Of a stretch of DNA of 64,000 nt, positions 35,165 to 44,978 are shown piece after piece. The notes under the pieces are model-generated. The model was not told the DNA's origin. It searched no databases and was given only the letters and a program-made list of their open reading frames with translations. The position numbers and the translations under genes were made by a program. Origin of the DNA: Planctomycetota bacterium. Its GTDB lineage: Bacteria > Planctomycetota > UBA8108 > JACQVS01. Within the stretch, counting starts at the first letter, position 1. Every line of letters starts with the position of its first letter. Where the stretch lies: NCBI GenBank assembly GCA_028280485.1, contig JANQLS010000057.1, positions 56,327-120,326 on the forward strand, given 5' to 3'.

Positions 35165-37861
35165 TTATTCGACACAACTCTCAAATGGTTCTCTACATAT
35201 AAAAGGATCATCGCCTCCAGGATCTAATCCACACTCTTCAGCTCCTGGAAGCGGTAAGGGGCCGCCACCCAAAAATAAGTAAACTAAGGTGGTAATGGGA
35301 TCACTCGTATCGAGTAAACCATCATCATTGGAATCTGCCGCGTCTTCACAAGGCAATGGGCCATGCCCCAAAAAGAGAGCTCTTAGAGTAACGAGGGAAT
35401 CCGTCATGTCGACACGACCGTCTAAATTGGCATCCCCTCTTCGAAAGAGCTGAGGGATAGAGCAAAAGTCAGGCACACCATCGTGGTCCAAATCGGATTC
35501 TTCAGCTGGAGAAAGATCTAATTCGAACAATCTTAATACCCGCAACATAGTCATCATTTCTAAACGGCCATCTCCATTTAGATCGGTGATTTCTGATACG
35601 ATTGAACTGGGCTCCAATAGTTTTTTGGTGAAATCAAATTTCCCATGCCCTCGATTTGAATAAAAGAATTGCTCTCTAATGTTTACGCCCAAAACCGTCC
35701 GGATGCTGTAAGCAACCAGGTCTAAATCATTATCATTATCAAAATCAATCAATTGAGTGTTTTGAATTTTTAGGGGTTGGAGGTCAGAGAGAATCTGGGC
35801 TTCCCCTTGCAACCAATTTTCAATGGTAAAGACTCCTGGTTCTTTCTGTAAGAGAACAACTATTTCATGCCTACGGTCAAAGCAAGATCTACAAATAATC
35901 GTAGCGACAATATCTATATTTTTATCTCCATCGATATCTCCGACATCGATATCGAGGATTTCAGCAGTCTGAAAATTGAGTGTTTGAGGCTCTAAAAAAC
36001 CCTCCGAAGTTGAAAAGTGGATTTCCAGTTTTTTCGAAAATGATCCAGTGTCTCTGATCACATCAGCGTGACCATCTGCATTTAAGTCGATACTAAGAGA
36101 TACAATTCCAGACGGATCAGTTCCGATTTCTCGGAGAGCATCAAATTGAAATCCCCCTGTATTTTTTGCCCACTTAGGCCCCTGGGGAAAAACTAAGTCC
36201 TTGAGTCCATCGCCATCGATATCTCCTAAACTCAGTCCCTTTAGATGAATGATCCTAATAGTATTTTCTACCTTCTGAAACTGGCTCCCCGTGTTCTTAT
36301 AAAATTGAAGTTCGATGCTGGAACCAAAATTTTTTGCGACATTGACGGTGGCGACAAGATCTAAAAGCCCATCCTGATCAAAATCGTGGGCAAAAATATC
36401 ATGTATGTCCGTACCTATGGAAAAACGAAACTCTGATTTCACCTGAAAGTCACGGCTATAGTAGACGACTTGAGTTTCTTCTTTCGTTCGGTTCGTAATT
36501 ACATCTTGGATTCCATCCCCATCGAAATCAGCAGCAATTAGAACCCCAGCTGGTGAAAATGTTTTTACCAGATCTTTATATTCAAATTCGGCCTGCCCCT
36601 GAAGGAAAAGAAACTCTTCACGGACAGGATCTGAAATCACCATGTCGATCAAAGAATCTTGGTTATAATCTTCAAAAAAAACATTGGAATCTTCGATGCC
36701 TGTCGAAACATTCTTTGTTCGAAACTTTCGATCAGTTAAATTTTCATATAGGCCGATACCTGTAGGGAAAACAGAAACAATTTCTTCAAAACTATCATTA
36801 TTTAAATCTAGGGTAAATAGCTTCGTAAATGAAGCGGAATCCTCAATTTTAATGGGTCGATCAAATTCACCATTTTCATTCCATAATAAATAAGCGGAAA
36901 AATCGCACTCTCTTCTAAAGGCAAAATCTAAGTCACCATCTCGATCTAAATCAGAGGCGCTTAAATTTTCATAGGCCCTATCGACCTGAATAGAAATGAG
37001 TTCTTCAGAATAGCGCCCTCCTCCCTCGTTATGCTGGATACTGAAAAAGGGAGATCGACGATTCAACGTTATCAAATCCGGTAAGTCATCAGAATTAAAA
37101 TCTTCATACAAAATTTCATAGACCCCCATCCCACCAACTTCTTCTTCACTTCTTTTAAATGTCCCATCTCCTTGATTTTTAAACACAGGAAGCGTTGAAG
37201 AGCTCCTCACTCCTGGAGCATATAGAATATCGACATCTCCATCTAAATCATAATCCCCTAATGTCATTTTGTTCTGAAAGATTTCCTGCAGACAATTACG
37301 CTGTTTTTCATTGATGACATCTTCATTGAAGCTTTGTTTAAACACTGCATTTTCTGATTGTAAATAAACCGTAATGGCCAGAAAGGTCGACGTGACCTTT
37401 GAAAGTATGACAAAATCTTCCAAGCCATCCTGATTGAAATCTGCAACCTGAATATCTTTAGCCGTACCCGGCCCAAGAGGATAGTCCCCTACCCATTCAA
37501 AAAAACTATCATCGTTTAATTTGAAAAATTGATTACCAACGATGAGCTCTTTTTTTCCATCCTGAAAAAGGTCGATCGCACCGACGGCATGACTGTTTAA
37601 GGAAGAATAAAAAGGAGGAATATTTATTGGCTCAATCCCGGGTACAATTTCACAACCGTCAGGAACTCCATCTCCATCGCAATCGGGAAGCTCGGTGGTG
37701 ATGATTTGGGGTAAATCTTTATAGCAGTCATTTCCGAAGCAAAGACTGCTTAAAGAAATAAATCCCACTACACACAGAAATAAACACTTTAATTGTTTGT
37801 AGTGTGATGGGCCCCGAAAACGAGCACACCAAAAATTCACTCTGAATTGATTTTCTCTCAT
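35165..37861 (-). CDS. Secreted FG-GAP repeat protein with dockerin-like C-terminus (copy 1)
   Basis: About 898 residues from ATG 37861 (an in-frame TTG lies at 37870). A hydrophobic export segment (LKCLFLCVVGFISLSSLCFG) precedes a Ca-binding thrombospondin-3-like motif DCDGDGVPDGCEIVPG. The body is a long series of FG-GAP/VCBS-like units with Ca-binding loops (VADFNQDGLEDFVIL, DYDLDGDVDILYAPG, DLDRDGDLDFAF, DIDGDGLKDLVFPQG). The C-terminus has two dockerin-like repeats (RRGDANLDGRVDMTDSLVTL, ADSNDDGLLDTSDPITTLVY). Probably a surface or extracellular Ca-stabilised adhesin or propeller. Tandem paralogue at 38024-40696. Confidence 0.88.
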   Translation of the reverse strand: MRENQFRVNFWCARFRGPSHYKQLKCLFLCVVGFISLSSLCFGNDCYKDLPQIITTELPDCDGDGVPDGCEIVPGIEPINIPPFYSSLNSHAVGAIDLFQDGKKELIVGNQFFKLNDDSFFEWVGDYPLGPGTAKDIQVADFNQDGLEDFVILSKVTSTFLAITVYLQSENAVFKQSFNEDVINEKQRNCLQEIFQNKMTLGDYDLDGDVDILYAPGVRSSSTLPVFKNQGDGTFKRSEEEVGGMGVYEILYEDFNSDDLPDLITLNRRSPFFSIQHNEGGGRYSEELISIQVDRAYENLSASDLDRDGDLDFAFRRECDFSAYLLWNENGEFDRPIKIEDSASFTKLFTLDLNNDSFEEIVSVFPTGIGLYENLTDRKFRTKNVSTGIEDSNVFFEDYNQDSLIDMVISDPVREEFLFLQGQAEFEYKDLVKTFSPAGVLIAADFDGDGIQDVITNRTKEETQVVYYSRDFQVKSEFRFSIGTDIHDIFAHDFDQDGLLDLVATVNVAKNFGSSIELQFYKNTGSQFQKVENTIRIIHLKGLSLGDIDGDGLKDLVFPQGPKWAKNTGGFQFDALREIGTDPSGIVSLSIDLNADGHADVIRDTGSFSKKLEIHFSTSEGFLEPQTLNFQTAEILDIDVGDIDGDKNIDIVATIICRSCFDRRHEIVVLLQKEPGVFTIENWLQGEAQILSDLQPLKIQNTQLIDFDNDNDLDLVAYSIRTVLGVNIREQFFYSNRGHGKFDFTKKLLEPSSIVSEITDLNGDGRLEMMTMLRVLRLFELDLSPAEESDLDHDGVPDFCSIPQLFRRGDANLDGRVDMTDSLVTLRALFLGHGPLPCEDAADSNDDGLLDTSDPITTLVYLFLGGGPLPLPGAEECGLDPGGDDPFICREPFESCVE

Positions 37862-38023
37862 CAAACCCAACGATCAGAAAGAGCACCCAACTGGAATAAT
37901 GAGTAAAAAAATGACGCTAAAGATATAAACTATTTAGTCATTTTAAGTACGAAATAAGACTCAATTATAGATCTTGCATACCGGGAGTCTACAAACAGAA
38001 AAATATTTAGAAAAACACTCTCA

Positions 38024-40696
38024 CTAGCCTTCGAGGCAATCATTACTCGGCTCAAGGCACTCTAAATCATCTTCACTCGGGTCTACCCCACAACGGATGA
38101 TCCCTGGAGACGGCAGAGGCCCTCCCCCTAAGAATAAATAGACTAAGGTAGCAACTGGATCACTGGTATCGAGCGTTCCATCATCATTTGAATCCGCAGC
38201 ATCTTCACAGGGCAAAGGGCCTTCCCCCAAGAAGATCGCACTTAAAGTGACAATCGGATCGGTTAAATCGACAAGCCCATCTTGGCTCGCATCCCCTCGG
38301 CGAAAGAATTGAGGGGTAGAACAACGATCGGGAATGCCGTCCTTATCGATGTCAGATTCCGAAGGCGGTTGAATTGAAACATCAAAAAATCTTAAAGTTC
38401 CAGGCTGAGTGATGAGTTCAAGTAGCCCATCTGAATTCAAATCAGTAACCGTAGAGTCTCTAAAGGTTGGAACTTGAACCCGTTTGGCAAAGTCGAAGTT
38501 CGCATTCCCTCGATTCATGTAGAAAGTGTTACCAAAAAAGGTGAAATCACCGTGGGTAATAAGATCTAAGTCGCCATCGAAGTCAAAATCTAAGAGCTCC
38601 GTCTTATGAATTGAAAAGGGTTGCAAATTGAAGTGAAGATTGGGGGCCCCTCCCAACCACTCATGAATAATAAATCGCCCTGGCTCTTTTTGGAGTAAGA
38701 CGACAATTTCGGTTCGAGTCAGGGCACAAGTTGAGCAAGTTTCCGTAATCACTAAGTCGGTGGTTGAATCTCCATCCACATCGCCATAATCGATATCGAC
38801 CAAGGGTAATTGGTCGGCGACCACAGCCTGGCCAGGTAGAAATCCTTGAGGACTAGCAAAATAGATATCGACTTCTGATCGGAACCCTCCTTGATCACTG
38901 ATGATATCAAGCCTCTGATCACCATTGAGATCGACAATTCTCACAATTTGGCCATTGTTGGAGTTCCCTAAGACGATGGGAGAATCAAAGCTTAGATCGC
39001 CTTGATTTCGGAACCACCGGGGCCCTCGGGGAATAGCGAGATCTTCAAAGCCATCTCCATCGATGTCAGCGGCATCCAAATCAGGGATAAATCCAACGGA
39101 TTCGATCCGATGGACTTCTTCGAAATTCCCAGCTCGGTTTAAAAAGAAAATAAGATCTCCACCCTCATCAGTGGTAATTGAAGCAGCGAGGTCGGGTTGA
39201 TTATCCGCATCGAGATCGATGAGGGTGACAGCTTGTACATTGACACTGTTTTTCAACTTGGTATTTGAGATCACCTTTTTTTCTTGATCAAAAAGTGTGA
39301 CTTGAATTTTGCTGTCTTCCGATCGACTCACAAGGTCTTTATATCCGTCTTCATTAAAGTCCCCGGATATTATAAAGCCAAACTGTGAGCTTGTCTGAAC
39401 GGGCGGATGAAACTCGAGTTCATCCCTACCGACGATGAGTAAAAACTGATTGTCTTTATTTCCTGAGACCACGACATCATCAATCTTATCCCCATTAAAA
39501 TCTTCGATGATGAGCTTGGAACCCAACATTCCGATGTTAAATCCTTTCGTTTGAAAGGTGCGCCTTCCGAGATTGATGCTCCACGAGAATTGACGCTGAA
39601 CGTTGGAAATGATTTCACTCATCCCATCTCCGTTAAGATCTTTAGCTTGAAGATTTGCAAATGAAGATGATGCTCCAGAAGGTATCGGAGGATTAAAATC
39701 CTCGCCCTCCTTCCACATGATTTGAGTTTCTGTTTGGCAAGTATCCTTAAAGGCAAGATCGAGATCTTTGTCCCCATCAAAGTCGGCTAACGTTAGATTT
39801 TCAACGGCATGCCGAAGATTCAAATCATGAGGAGGTGATGAGTAACTTCCATCTCCAAGGTTAAATCGAATACTGACGAAGGGTTCTTCTAAACTGGAGA
39901 ACAAAAGATCCGGTAGACCATCGAAATTGAGATCTTCAAACAAGACTTCGATGATATTTGGACCCCCTCCAGGAGCTGTTTGACGATGAAACTTTCCTTC
40001 TCCCTGGTTTAAAAAAACGAGAATTCGAGTGGAGGTATCTGCTCCAGGTGCCAGGAGAATATCGAAGTCTCCATCGCCATCAAAATCACCGATGGCTACA
40101 GGATTTTGCTGAGAACCGTGACTGCAAAAACTAGGTCTCGACCTTCTTACGGTTTCAGAAAAAGTGAGTTCGAATTCCTGCCCCTCACGTTGTAAAAGAA
40201 CATCGAGAGTGTGAATCCCACCAGGAAATCGGGAGAGAAAGACTGCATCTTCTAAACCATCTTTATTGAAATCAGCAATTCGAATATCAATGGGTTCACC
40301 CGAACTTAAGGGAATTTCACTGACAATGTCGAACTGACCCGCCGGATTGAGACGAAACACTTGAGTTCCTACCACGAGTTCTCGGTTTCCGTCTCGATCG
40401 AGATCGATGGTGGCAAGAGCCTGACTGTGAAGAACCGTGTAATAAGGAGGGGTCGAGCTTGTTTCAATTTGAGGGACGATTTCACAGGCATCGGGAATGC
40501 CATCTTGATCGCAGTCCTCAAGCAATACTCCTGTTCCAATATTGATCGAGTCAAAGCAATCTTGTGCAATGAGAAAACCGTTAGAATATATAGAAACGAT
40601 AATTGAGAAAAAACTAAGTGGGATGATAAATAGATATCTACGAAGGCTTTTTCCAAAGTCGACCGCAAGAGCTGAAAGAGAAGGATGTAATTTCAT
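38024..40696 (-). CDS. Secreted FG-GAP repeat protein with dockerin-like C-terminus (copy 2)
   Basis: About 890 residues from ATG 40696, which has TAGGA six bases upstream (frame open to TTG 40735). A membrane/export segment (YLFIIPLSFFSIIVSIYSNG) sits at about residues 21-40. Same architecture as copy 1: DCDQDGIPDACEIVPQIE, many FG-GAP-like units (DFDGDGDFDILLAPGAD, DLNGDGMSEIISN, DIDGDGFEDLAIPRGP), and paired dockerin-like repeats (RRGDASQDGLVDLTDPIVTL, ADSNDDGTLDTSDPVATLVY). The two proteins are colinear along their whole length, so this is a tandem duplication. No cohesin-bearing partner is seen in the window. Confidence 0.88.
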   Translation of the reverse strand: MKLHPSLSALAVDFGKSLRRYLFIIPLSFFSIIVSIYSNGFLIAQDCFDSINIGTGVLLEDCDQDGIPDACEIVPQIETSSTPPYYTVLHSQALATIDLDRDGNRELVVGTQVFRLNPAGQFDIVSEIPLSSGEPIDIRIADFNKDGLEDAVFLSRFPGGIHTLDVLLQREGQEFELTFSETVRRSRPSFCSHGSQQNPVAIGDFDGDGDFDILLAPGADTSTRILVFLNQGEGKFHRQTAPGGGPNIIEVLFEDLNFDGLPDLLFSSLEEPFVSIRFNLGDGSYSSPPHDLNLRHAVENLTLADFDGDKDLDLAFKDTCQTETQIMWKEGEDFNPPIPSGASSSFANLQAKDLNGDGMSEIISNVQRQFSWSINLGRRTFQTKGFNIGMLGSKLIIEDFNGDKIDDVVVSGNKDNQFLLIVGRDELEFHPPVQTSSQFGFIISGDFNEDGYKDLVSRSEDSKIQVTLFDQEKKVISNTKLKNSVNVQAVTLIDLDADNQPDLAASITTDEGGDLIFFLNRAGNFEEVHRIESVGFIPDLDAADIDGDGFEDLAIPRGPRWFRNQGDLSFDSPIVLGNSNNGQIVRIVDLNGDQRLDIISDQGGFRSEVDIYFASPQGFLPGQAVVADQLPLVDIDYGDVDGDSTTDLVITETCSTCALTRTEIVVLLQKEPGRFIIHEWLGGAPNLHFNLQPFSIHKTELLDFDFDGDLDLITHGDFTFFGNTFYMNRGNANFDFAKRVQVPTFRDSTVTDLNSDGLLELITQPGTLRFFDVSIQPPSESDIDKDGIPDRCSTPQFFRRGDASQDGLVDLTDPIVTLSAIFLGEGPLPCEDAADSNDDGTLDTSDPVATLVYLFLGGGPLPSPGIIRCGVDPSEDDLECLEPSNDCLEG

Positions 40697-40930
40697 ATCG
40701 AATCCTACTTTTTGATCTTTCAGATTAAGAGTCAATACCTCGACTTAGGCCTATGCTTAGGCCCCTGAAATCAATGAAAGGACTCTTAAAAAGTAGCATA
40801 CAGATCACAGTTGACCCATTTAATCTGAGGTAAATCCTCAAGCGTGACCATCTACGAAAAAATTTTTTCGTCTATTCTATTCTATTTGTGCCGGTAGTTA
40901 TTCAGGTAAAGCACATCCTAACCTTAAAGA

Positions 40931-43222
40931 TTAATTCTCGAATTGCTCTAACACAAACTTACAGCTCAACACTTTTTCAATACAATCAAGAGGCACATAG
41001 AAGTAATGATTCGAAGCCTCAAAGCCCAAACGAGAATCCTTCCAGGCTAATTCAAAAAGTCGATGGGCCGATTGAATTTCAGTCTCTGCAAGAGCTTTAA
41101 TCTCAGACTGAAGTTTATCTTTCTGAGCTTGGGGTAAAGAATTATTTAAGAGTTGATCTCGCAAAATAATAAACCGCGACTGTTGAGCCACGCTCAAATA
41201 GTGATGGTAAATAGCCTCACAAACTCCGAGATCTTCAACTGCCGTCTCCTGAAATTTGCCCTTGAGCTTTGCCGGAAGGGATCTCATAATTTCGAGTCCT
41301 TTCCGCCATTCCTGAGTCAACGCCTCAAACTGTTGAACAAAAATATTTCGAGGGTACGGACCTCGCCAACCATCTAAATCGTCGTAGGGAATCCCCACCA
41401 TCGTCGCCCTGTAACGGCTGGGTTTAGAGTACCAAGGATTGGCGGGCCCCATCTGTTGCGGCCCTTTGTAAACAACCGAAATATGATAAGGGAAATTTTT
41501 AAAGGCATGACTAAAGTGTTCCCACGCTTTTAAAACGTCCTCTCCACCCATTTTTCCGTACCGTGAATGAGCGATGTTCCTTAGAATTTGAGCCACTTTC
41601 GCTTTAGGTTTGGCGGCAAATTGAGCTGCGACTTGAAGGTTTGGTGAAGGATAACCACCCACTGTCCAACTGAGCATATATCCATCCACTTCAGCTTCTG
41701 CTAAGCGGCGACAGTGTTCAGCAACAAGATTCAGCACTGGAATATAAGGCACACTGGCAAGCTCCCAAGTTGCATTAAATTGAACTTTTGCGCTCGTTTT
41801 TAATCCCCTCTTTTTAGCCGCTTTCCACTGAGCTAAGGCTCTCGGTCCGGGACCGATGGAACTGATAGAATACTCCCCCACTCGAGTTTTTATCCCTCCA
41901 CGCTCGATGGGCAAAGACCATTCACTCACCGACTGTAACCAAACATTTTTAGGAAGCTTTTCGATCGTTAAAGGAGACTCCCGATGGCGATTCCAACCCC
42001 AATCCCAAGCGATGACCTTTGCTGTTGAACTCGCCTTGGAAACTCCCTCTGCCATCGTTGCGATCACTTCGGAAATGATTTCGGCCTCGGTTCGATTTTT
42101 ACAACGGGGACAATTTTGATTCTGAAAGTGAGAGATACAATTGGTTAAGTTCTCTGAAGCGGAAATTGAAAAAATGCCACCAAGATCGGGAACTTCTTTA
42201 AAAACATGGGTGAGAGAATCGCGAAGCCACGCCCGTACCTCAGGGACGCTCGTACACATCGCGGTCAACTCTCGTTCTCGAACTCCCGCTATATTTTTGT
42301 TGTTATCAAAGAACGTGTGCGGCATGGCTCGGGGCTCATTCATATACAGAAAGACTTCAATTCCATACTGCTGGGCTCGAGCGACGAGCTCTCGTAAGTT
42401 CTTCAATCGAAGTTCCCAGCCTTCGCCAAACTCAGGAAAATACGGTTTCCCCGGTGCTAGTTGACGAAGCACAGTGTGAAGCCAAACTCCAGTGACTCCC
42501 TGTTGAGATAAACGTTGGAGGAGTCCATCGGGATAAGGATCTAAGCTGGGATCACTCAGAGGATCTCCGTAGGAACCGAAGTAAGAATAAATAAAACGAA
42601 GTTGTTGGCTTTGCGTCTTAAGATCGAATTTTTCTGGAGACGCGATGGGTTTCTTGAGTTTTTCAATAAAACTAAATGGGAGATCGCGCTCCTTTAGTGT
42701 TTCTTGAGTAAAAAAGCTCTCAACGATGGCTTTGATCTTTTTAACTTGAGCTTTTACTTCTTCCGAGGGCTTTTGGTATCTGACCCGCTCGCATTTGGGC
42801 TTGAGACTCCCGAGCTTGATGAACAAAAAATCATCTTCGATGAGCGAAAAATGAAGCTCTTTTTGAGTCATACCCGTAAGAGTTAAAATTTGTTCGTAGG
42901 GCAAGAGATGCCAGTTTCGTCGAACGACCGTGATGTACCCTCGCTTTTCTATAACTTTCCAAGAGTCATCTGCAGACGGAAGGCCCATCGATTCTGCCAT
43001 TTTTAAAATGGTGTCTCGATTCGTTAGTAAAGTCTCAGCCAAGCGATCGGGTGAAACTAAAAACCAATTCCGAAAAACGACGGCATGGGCCTTATCCGGA
43101 AAATAAGGAAACTCAAGGGCCTCCGGCTGAGAACCGACTGGGAGTTCCTGACAATAAGACTCTAAATCCAACTGAAGTGGGACGAGAAGAGTTAAGATAA
43201 AGAAAAAAAGAAGTTTCGGCAT
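40931..43222 (-). CDS. Exported TIM-barrel glycoside hydrolase-like protein
   Basis: 763 residues with a signal sequence (MPKLLFFFILTLLVPLQL). The middle follows a (beta/alpha)8 pattern: GVTGVWLHTVLRQLAPG, YGIEVFLYMNEPRAMP, LGGIFSISASENLTNCISH, AKVIAWDWGWNRH, and VDGYMLSWTVGGYPSPNL. This recalls GH20/GH84-type or DUF4838-like barrels, but the exact family and acid/base pair are not identified. A C-x2-C pair (CPRC) sits in the insert after the SENLTNC strand. A helical C-terminal domain follows. Likely degrades glycans, in line with the sulfatase and sialidase genes in the window. Divergent from the metalloprotease gene at 43364. Confidence 0.7.
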   Translation of the reverse strand: MPKLLFFFILTLLVPLQLDLESYCQELPVGSQPEALEFPYFPDKAHAVVFRNWFLVSPDRLAETLLTNRDTILKMAESMGLPSADDSWKVIEKRGYITVVRRNWHLLPYEQILTLTGMTQKELHFSLIEDDFLFIKLGSLKPKCERVRYQKPSEEVKAQVKKIKAIVESFFTQETLKERDLPFSFIEKLKKPIASPEKFDLKTQSQQLRFIYSYFGSYGDPLSDPSLDPYPDGLLQRLSQQGVTGVWLHTVLRQLAPGKPYFPEFGEGWELRLKNLRELVARAQQYGIEVFLYMNEPRAMPHTFFDNNKNIAGVRERELTAMCTSVPEVRAWLRDSLTHVFKEVPDLGGIFSISASENLTNCISHFQNQNCPRCKNRTEAEIISEVIATMAEGVSKASSTAKVIAWDWGWNRHRESPLTIEKLPKNVWLQSVSEWSLPIERGGIKTRVGEYSISSIGPGPRALAQWKAAKKRGLKTSAKVQFNATWELASVPYIPVLNLVAEHCRRLAEAEVDGYMLSWTVGGYPSPNLQVAAQFAAKPKAKVAQILRNIAHSRYGKMGGEDVLKAWEHFSHAFKNFPYHISVVYKGPQQMGPANPWYSKPSRYRATMVGIPYDDLDGWRGPYPRNIFVQQFEALTQEWRKGLEIMRSLPAKLKGKFQETAVEDLGVCEAIYHHYLSVAQQSRFIILRDQLLNNSLPQAQKDKLQSEIKALAETEIQSAHRLFELAWKDSRLGFEASNHYFYVPLDCIEKVLSCKFVLEQFEN

Positions 43223-43363
43223 GGAATGAAATTCTGACTTAAAGTACTCGATTTGTTGAATTGAGCGGAATTGAACGACCGTGTGAATTGTTTTCTTTAA
43301 GAATCTCTTTTAATATTAAGTCAAAAGTTTAACCCCCTTGTCGAGAGTAATTCATAGCACCCT

Positions 43364-44230
43364 ATGAGTATTTCAAAATATAACTCCCATCCTCCAAGCC
43401 TCTTCAGCAAGATCGCGCGAGCTGTTTTCGTCGGTTTTCTTTTTATTTCTACTTCAGGTTTGAAGGCAGAAAATAAACCGGTGAAGTCAAAATCTACCTT
43501 TCCCGTGATTCGAGTTCAAAAAAGCGATTGGGGTAATGCCTCGATTCGGGACATCAAAAAAGTCCTCAACTCCACTGCCAAAGAATGGGTAAAGTACTTT
43601 CCCGAGCGTAAGTGGAGCCCCATACTGGTGAGTTACTCCAAGGGAGGACCCATCGTTCTATTTAAACGAACGGTTAGAGGAGAGACGCACGTTCAACTCA
43701 ATGTGCGTGGACTCTACTGGAGCCAAATGGCTTATCAGTTCGCCCACGAATTAGGGCATATCGCCTTTAATTACGATCGTGACTCTGATCCTAATGAATG
43801 GTTAGAGGAGGCAGCTTGTGAAGCCGTTTCGATCTTTGTACTTCAACAGATGGCGAAAGCATGGAAAACGGATCCCCCCTACCCCAACTGGAAATCATAT
43901 TCAAAGGCACTCAAAAATTACGCCGACGATCGACTCAAAAAATTTAAACTTAAAAAGGGTCAAACCTTTAAATCTTGGTTCAAAGAAAATGAAAACCAAC
44001 TCCGAAAAAGTGCCGTTCAAAGAAATCTAAACGGAATCGTAGCGAAAGAGATTTTACCTCTTATACAAAAGAACCCTGAGAGCTGGGTCGTCTTCTCCAA
44101 TTTCAATCGAGACCGTCCCAAGCCGACTCAAACACTTAAAGAAAAGTTTCAAATGTTAAAAAAGCACAGCCCTAAAAAGCACAAAAAATTTATTGATAAT
44201 CTGGCGAAGCTCTTTTCGATAACTCTCTAA
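43364..44230 (+). CDS. Secreted HELGH zinc metalloprotease-like protein
   Basis: 288 residues with a hydrophobic signal (IARAVFVGFLFISTSGLKA). The zinc motif HELGH is at 128-132, followed 17 residues later by EEAACE (148-153), which offers the third ligand in the manner of gluzincins. Lys-rich C-terminal half. No family name can be given with confidence; the target is unknown. The stop is 10 nt before the ATG of the sigma factor, so the two are probably co-transcribed. A secreted protease paired with a sigma factor could play a sensing or processing role, but this is inference. Confidence 0.75.
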   Translation: MSISKYNSHPPSLFSKIARAVFVGFLFISTSGLKAENKPVKSKSTFPVIRVQKSDWGNASIRDIKKVLNSTAKEWVKYFPERKWSPILVSYSKGGPIVLFKRTVRGETHVQLNVRGLYWSQMAYQFAHELGHIAFNYDRDSDPNEWLEEAACEAVSIFVLQQMAKAWKTDPPYPNWKSYSKALKNYADDRLKKFKLKKGQTFKSWFKENENQLRKSAVQRNLNGIVAKEILPLIQKNPESWVVFSNFNRDRPKPTQTLKEKFQMLKKHSPKKHKKFIDNLAKLFSITL

Positions 44231-44240
44231 ATTGATACTC

Positions 44241-44846
44241 ATGAGTATAGATAAAACCTCTCTTTCTCTTCTCGACCGGCTCAGCCAGTCTCAAGACCAA
44301 GACGATTGGAATCGTCTCGTCGAGTTTTATACGCCGCTCTTACGAAAATGGATCCTTCAATACTACGTTCAAGAAGCTGACACCGAGGATCTCATTCAAG
44401 AAGTCTTAACCACCGTGCTTCGAGAAATTCCATCATTCCAACACAATCAACGAACCGGAGCTTTTAGAAATTGGTTGCGTACCATCCTCGTTCACCGCTT
44501 GAGGAATTTTTGGAGGCAAAGAAAGTATCAAGCCAAAGGGCAGGATGACACCGATCTCAAAAAGGAACTCGATCAACTTGCCGACGATCAATCGAGTGTC
44601 AGCAAAATCTGGGATCGTGATCACGATCAAGAAATCTTGAATCGCGCCCTCACTTCAATTCAATCCCGAGTGGATCCCACAACCTGGAAGGCCTTTCAAC
44701 TCCAATGGTTCCAGGGACTCAGCACTCCCCAGATCACGGCTGAACTCAAGCTCTCAGCCGACTCCATTTACGCCGCCAAGTCCAGGATATTAAATATGTT
44801 ACGAAAAGAGACGCAGGGCCTGCTCCAGGTGAAATCGAAGACCTGA
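44241..44846 (+). CDS. ECF-type RNA polymerase sigma factor
   Basis: About 201 residues from ATG 44241 (the frame opens at TTG 44232). Region 2 is WNRLVEFYTPLLRKWILQYY ... ADTEDLIQEVLTTVLREIPSF, and FRNWLRTILVHRLRNFWRQR continues it. Region 4 contains TWKAFQLQWFQGLSTPQITAELKLSADSIYAAKSRIL. This matches the expanded planctomycete ECF sigma factors that are usually linked to Ser/Thr kinases. The kinase receptor at 45997 is two genes downstream. No anti-sigma zinc-finger gene lies next to it. Confidence 0.93.
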   Translation: MSIDKTSLSLLDRLSQSQDQDDWNRLVEFYTPLLRKWILQYYVQEADTEDLIQEVLTTVLREIPSFQHNQRTGAFRNWLRTILVHRLRNFWRQRKYQAKGQDDTDLKKELDQLADDQSSVSKIWDRDHDQEILNRALTSIQSRVDPTTWKAFQLQWFQGLSTPQITAELKLSADSIYAAKSRILNMLRKETQGLLQVKSKT

Positions 44847-44978
44847 AAATATATTTTAGCTTTTCGTGTCAGAAAAAAAGGACTCGTGCACTTCCCCTAT
44901 AGTTTTAATGATCTCCAATGACGCTGCCGCTTTCTCTTTTCGGTGATCGGCAGAATCGAAACCAAAAGGAGCCTCAGC

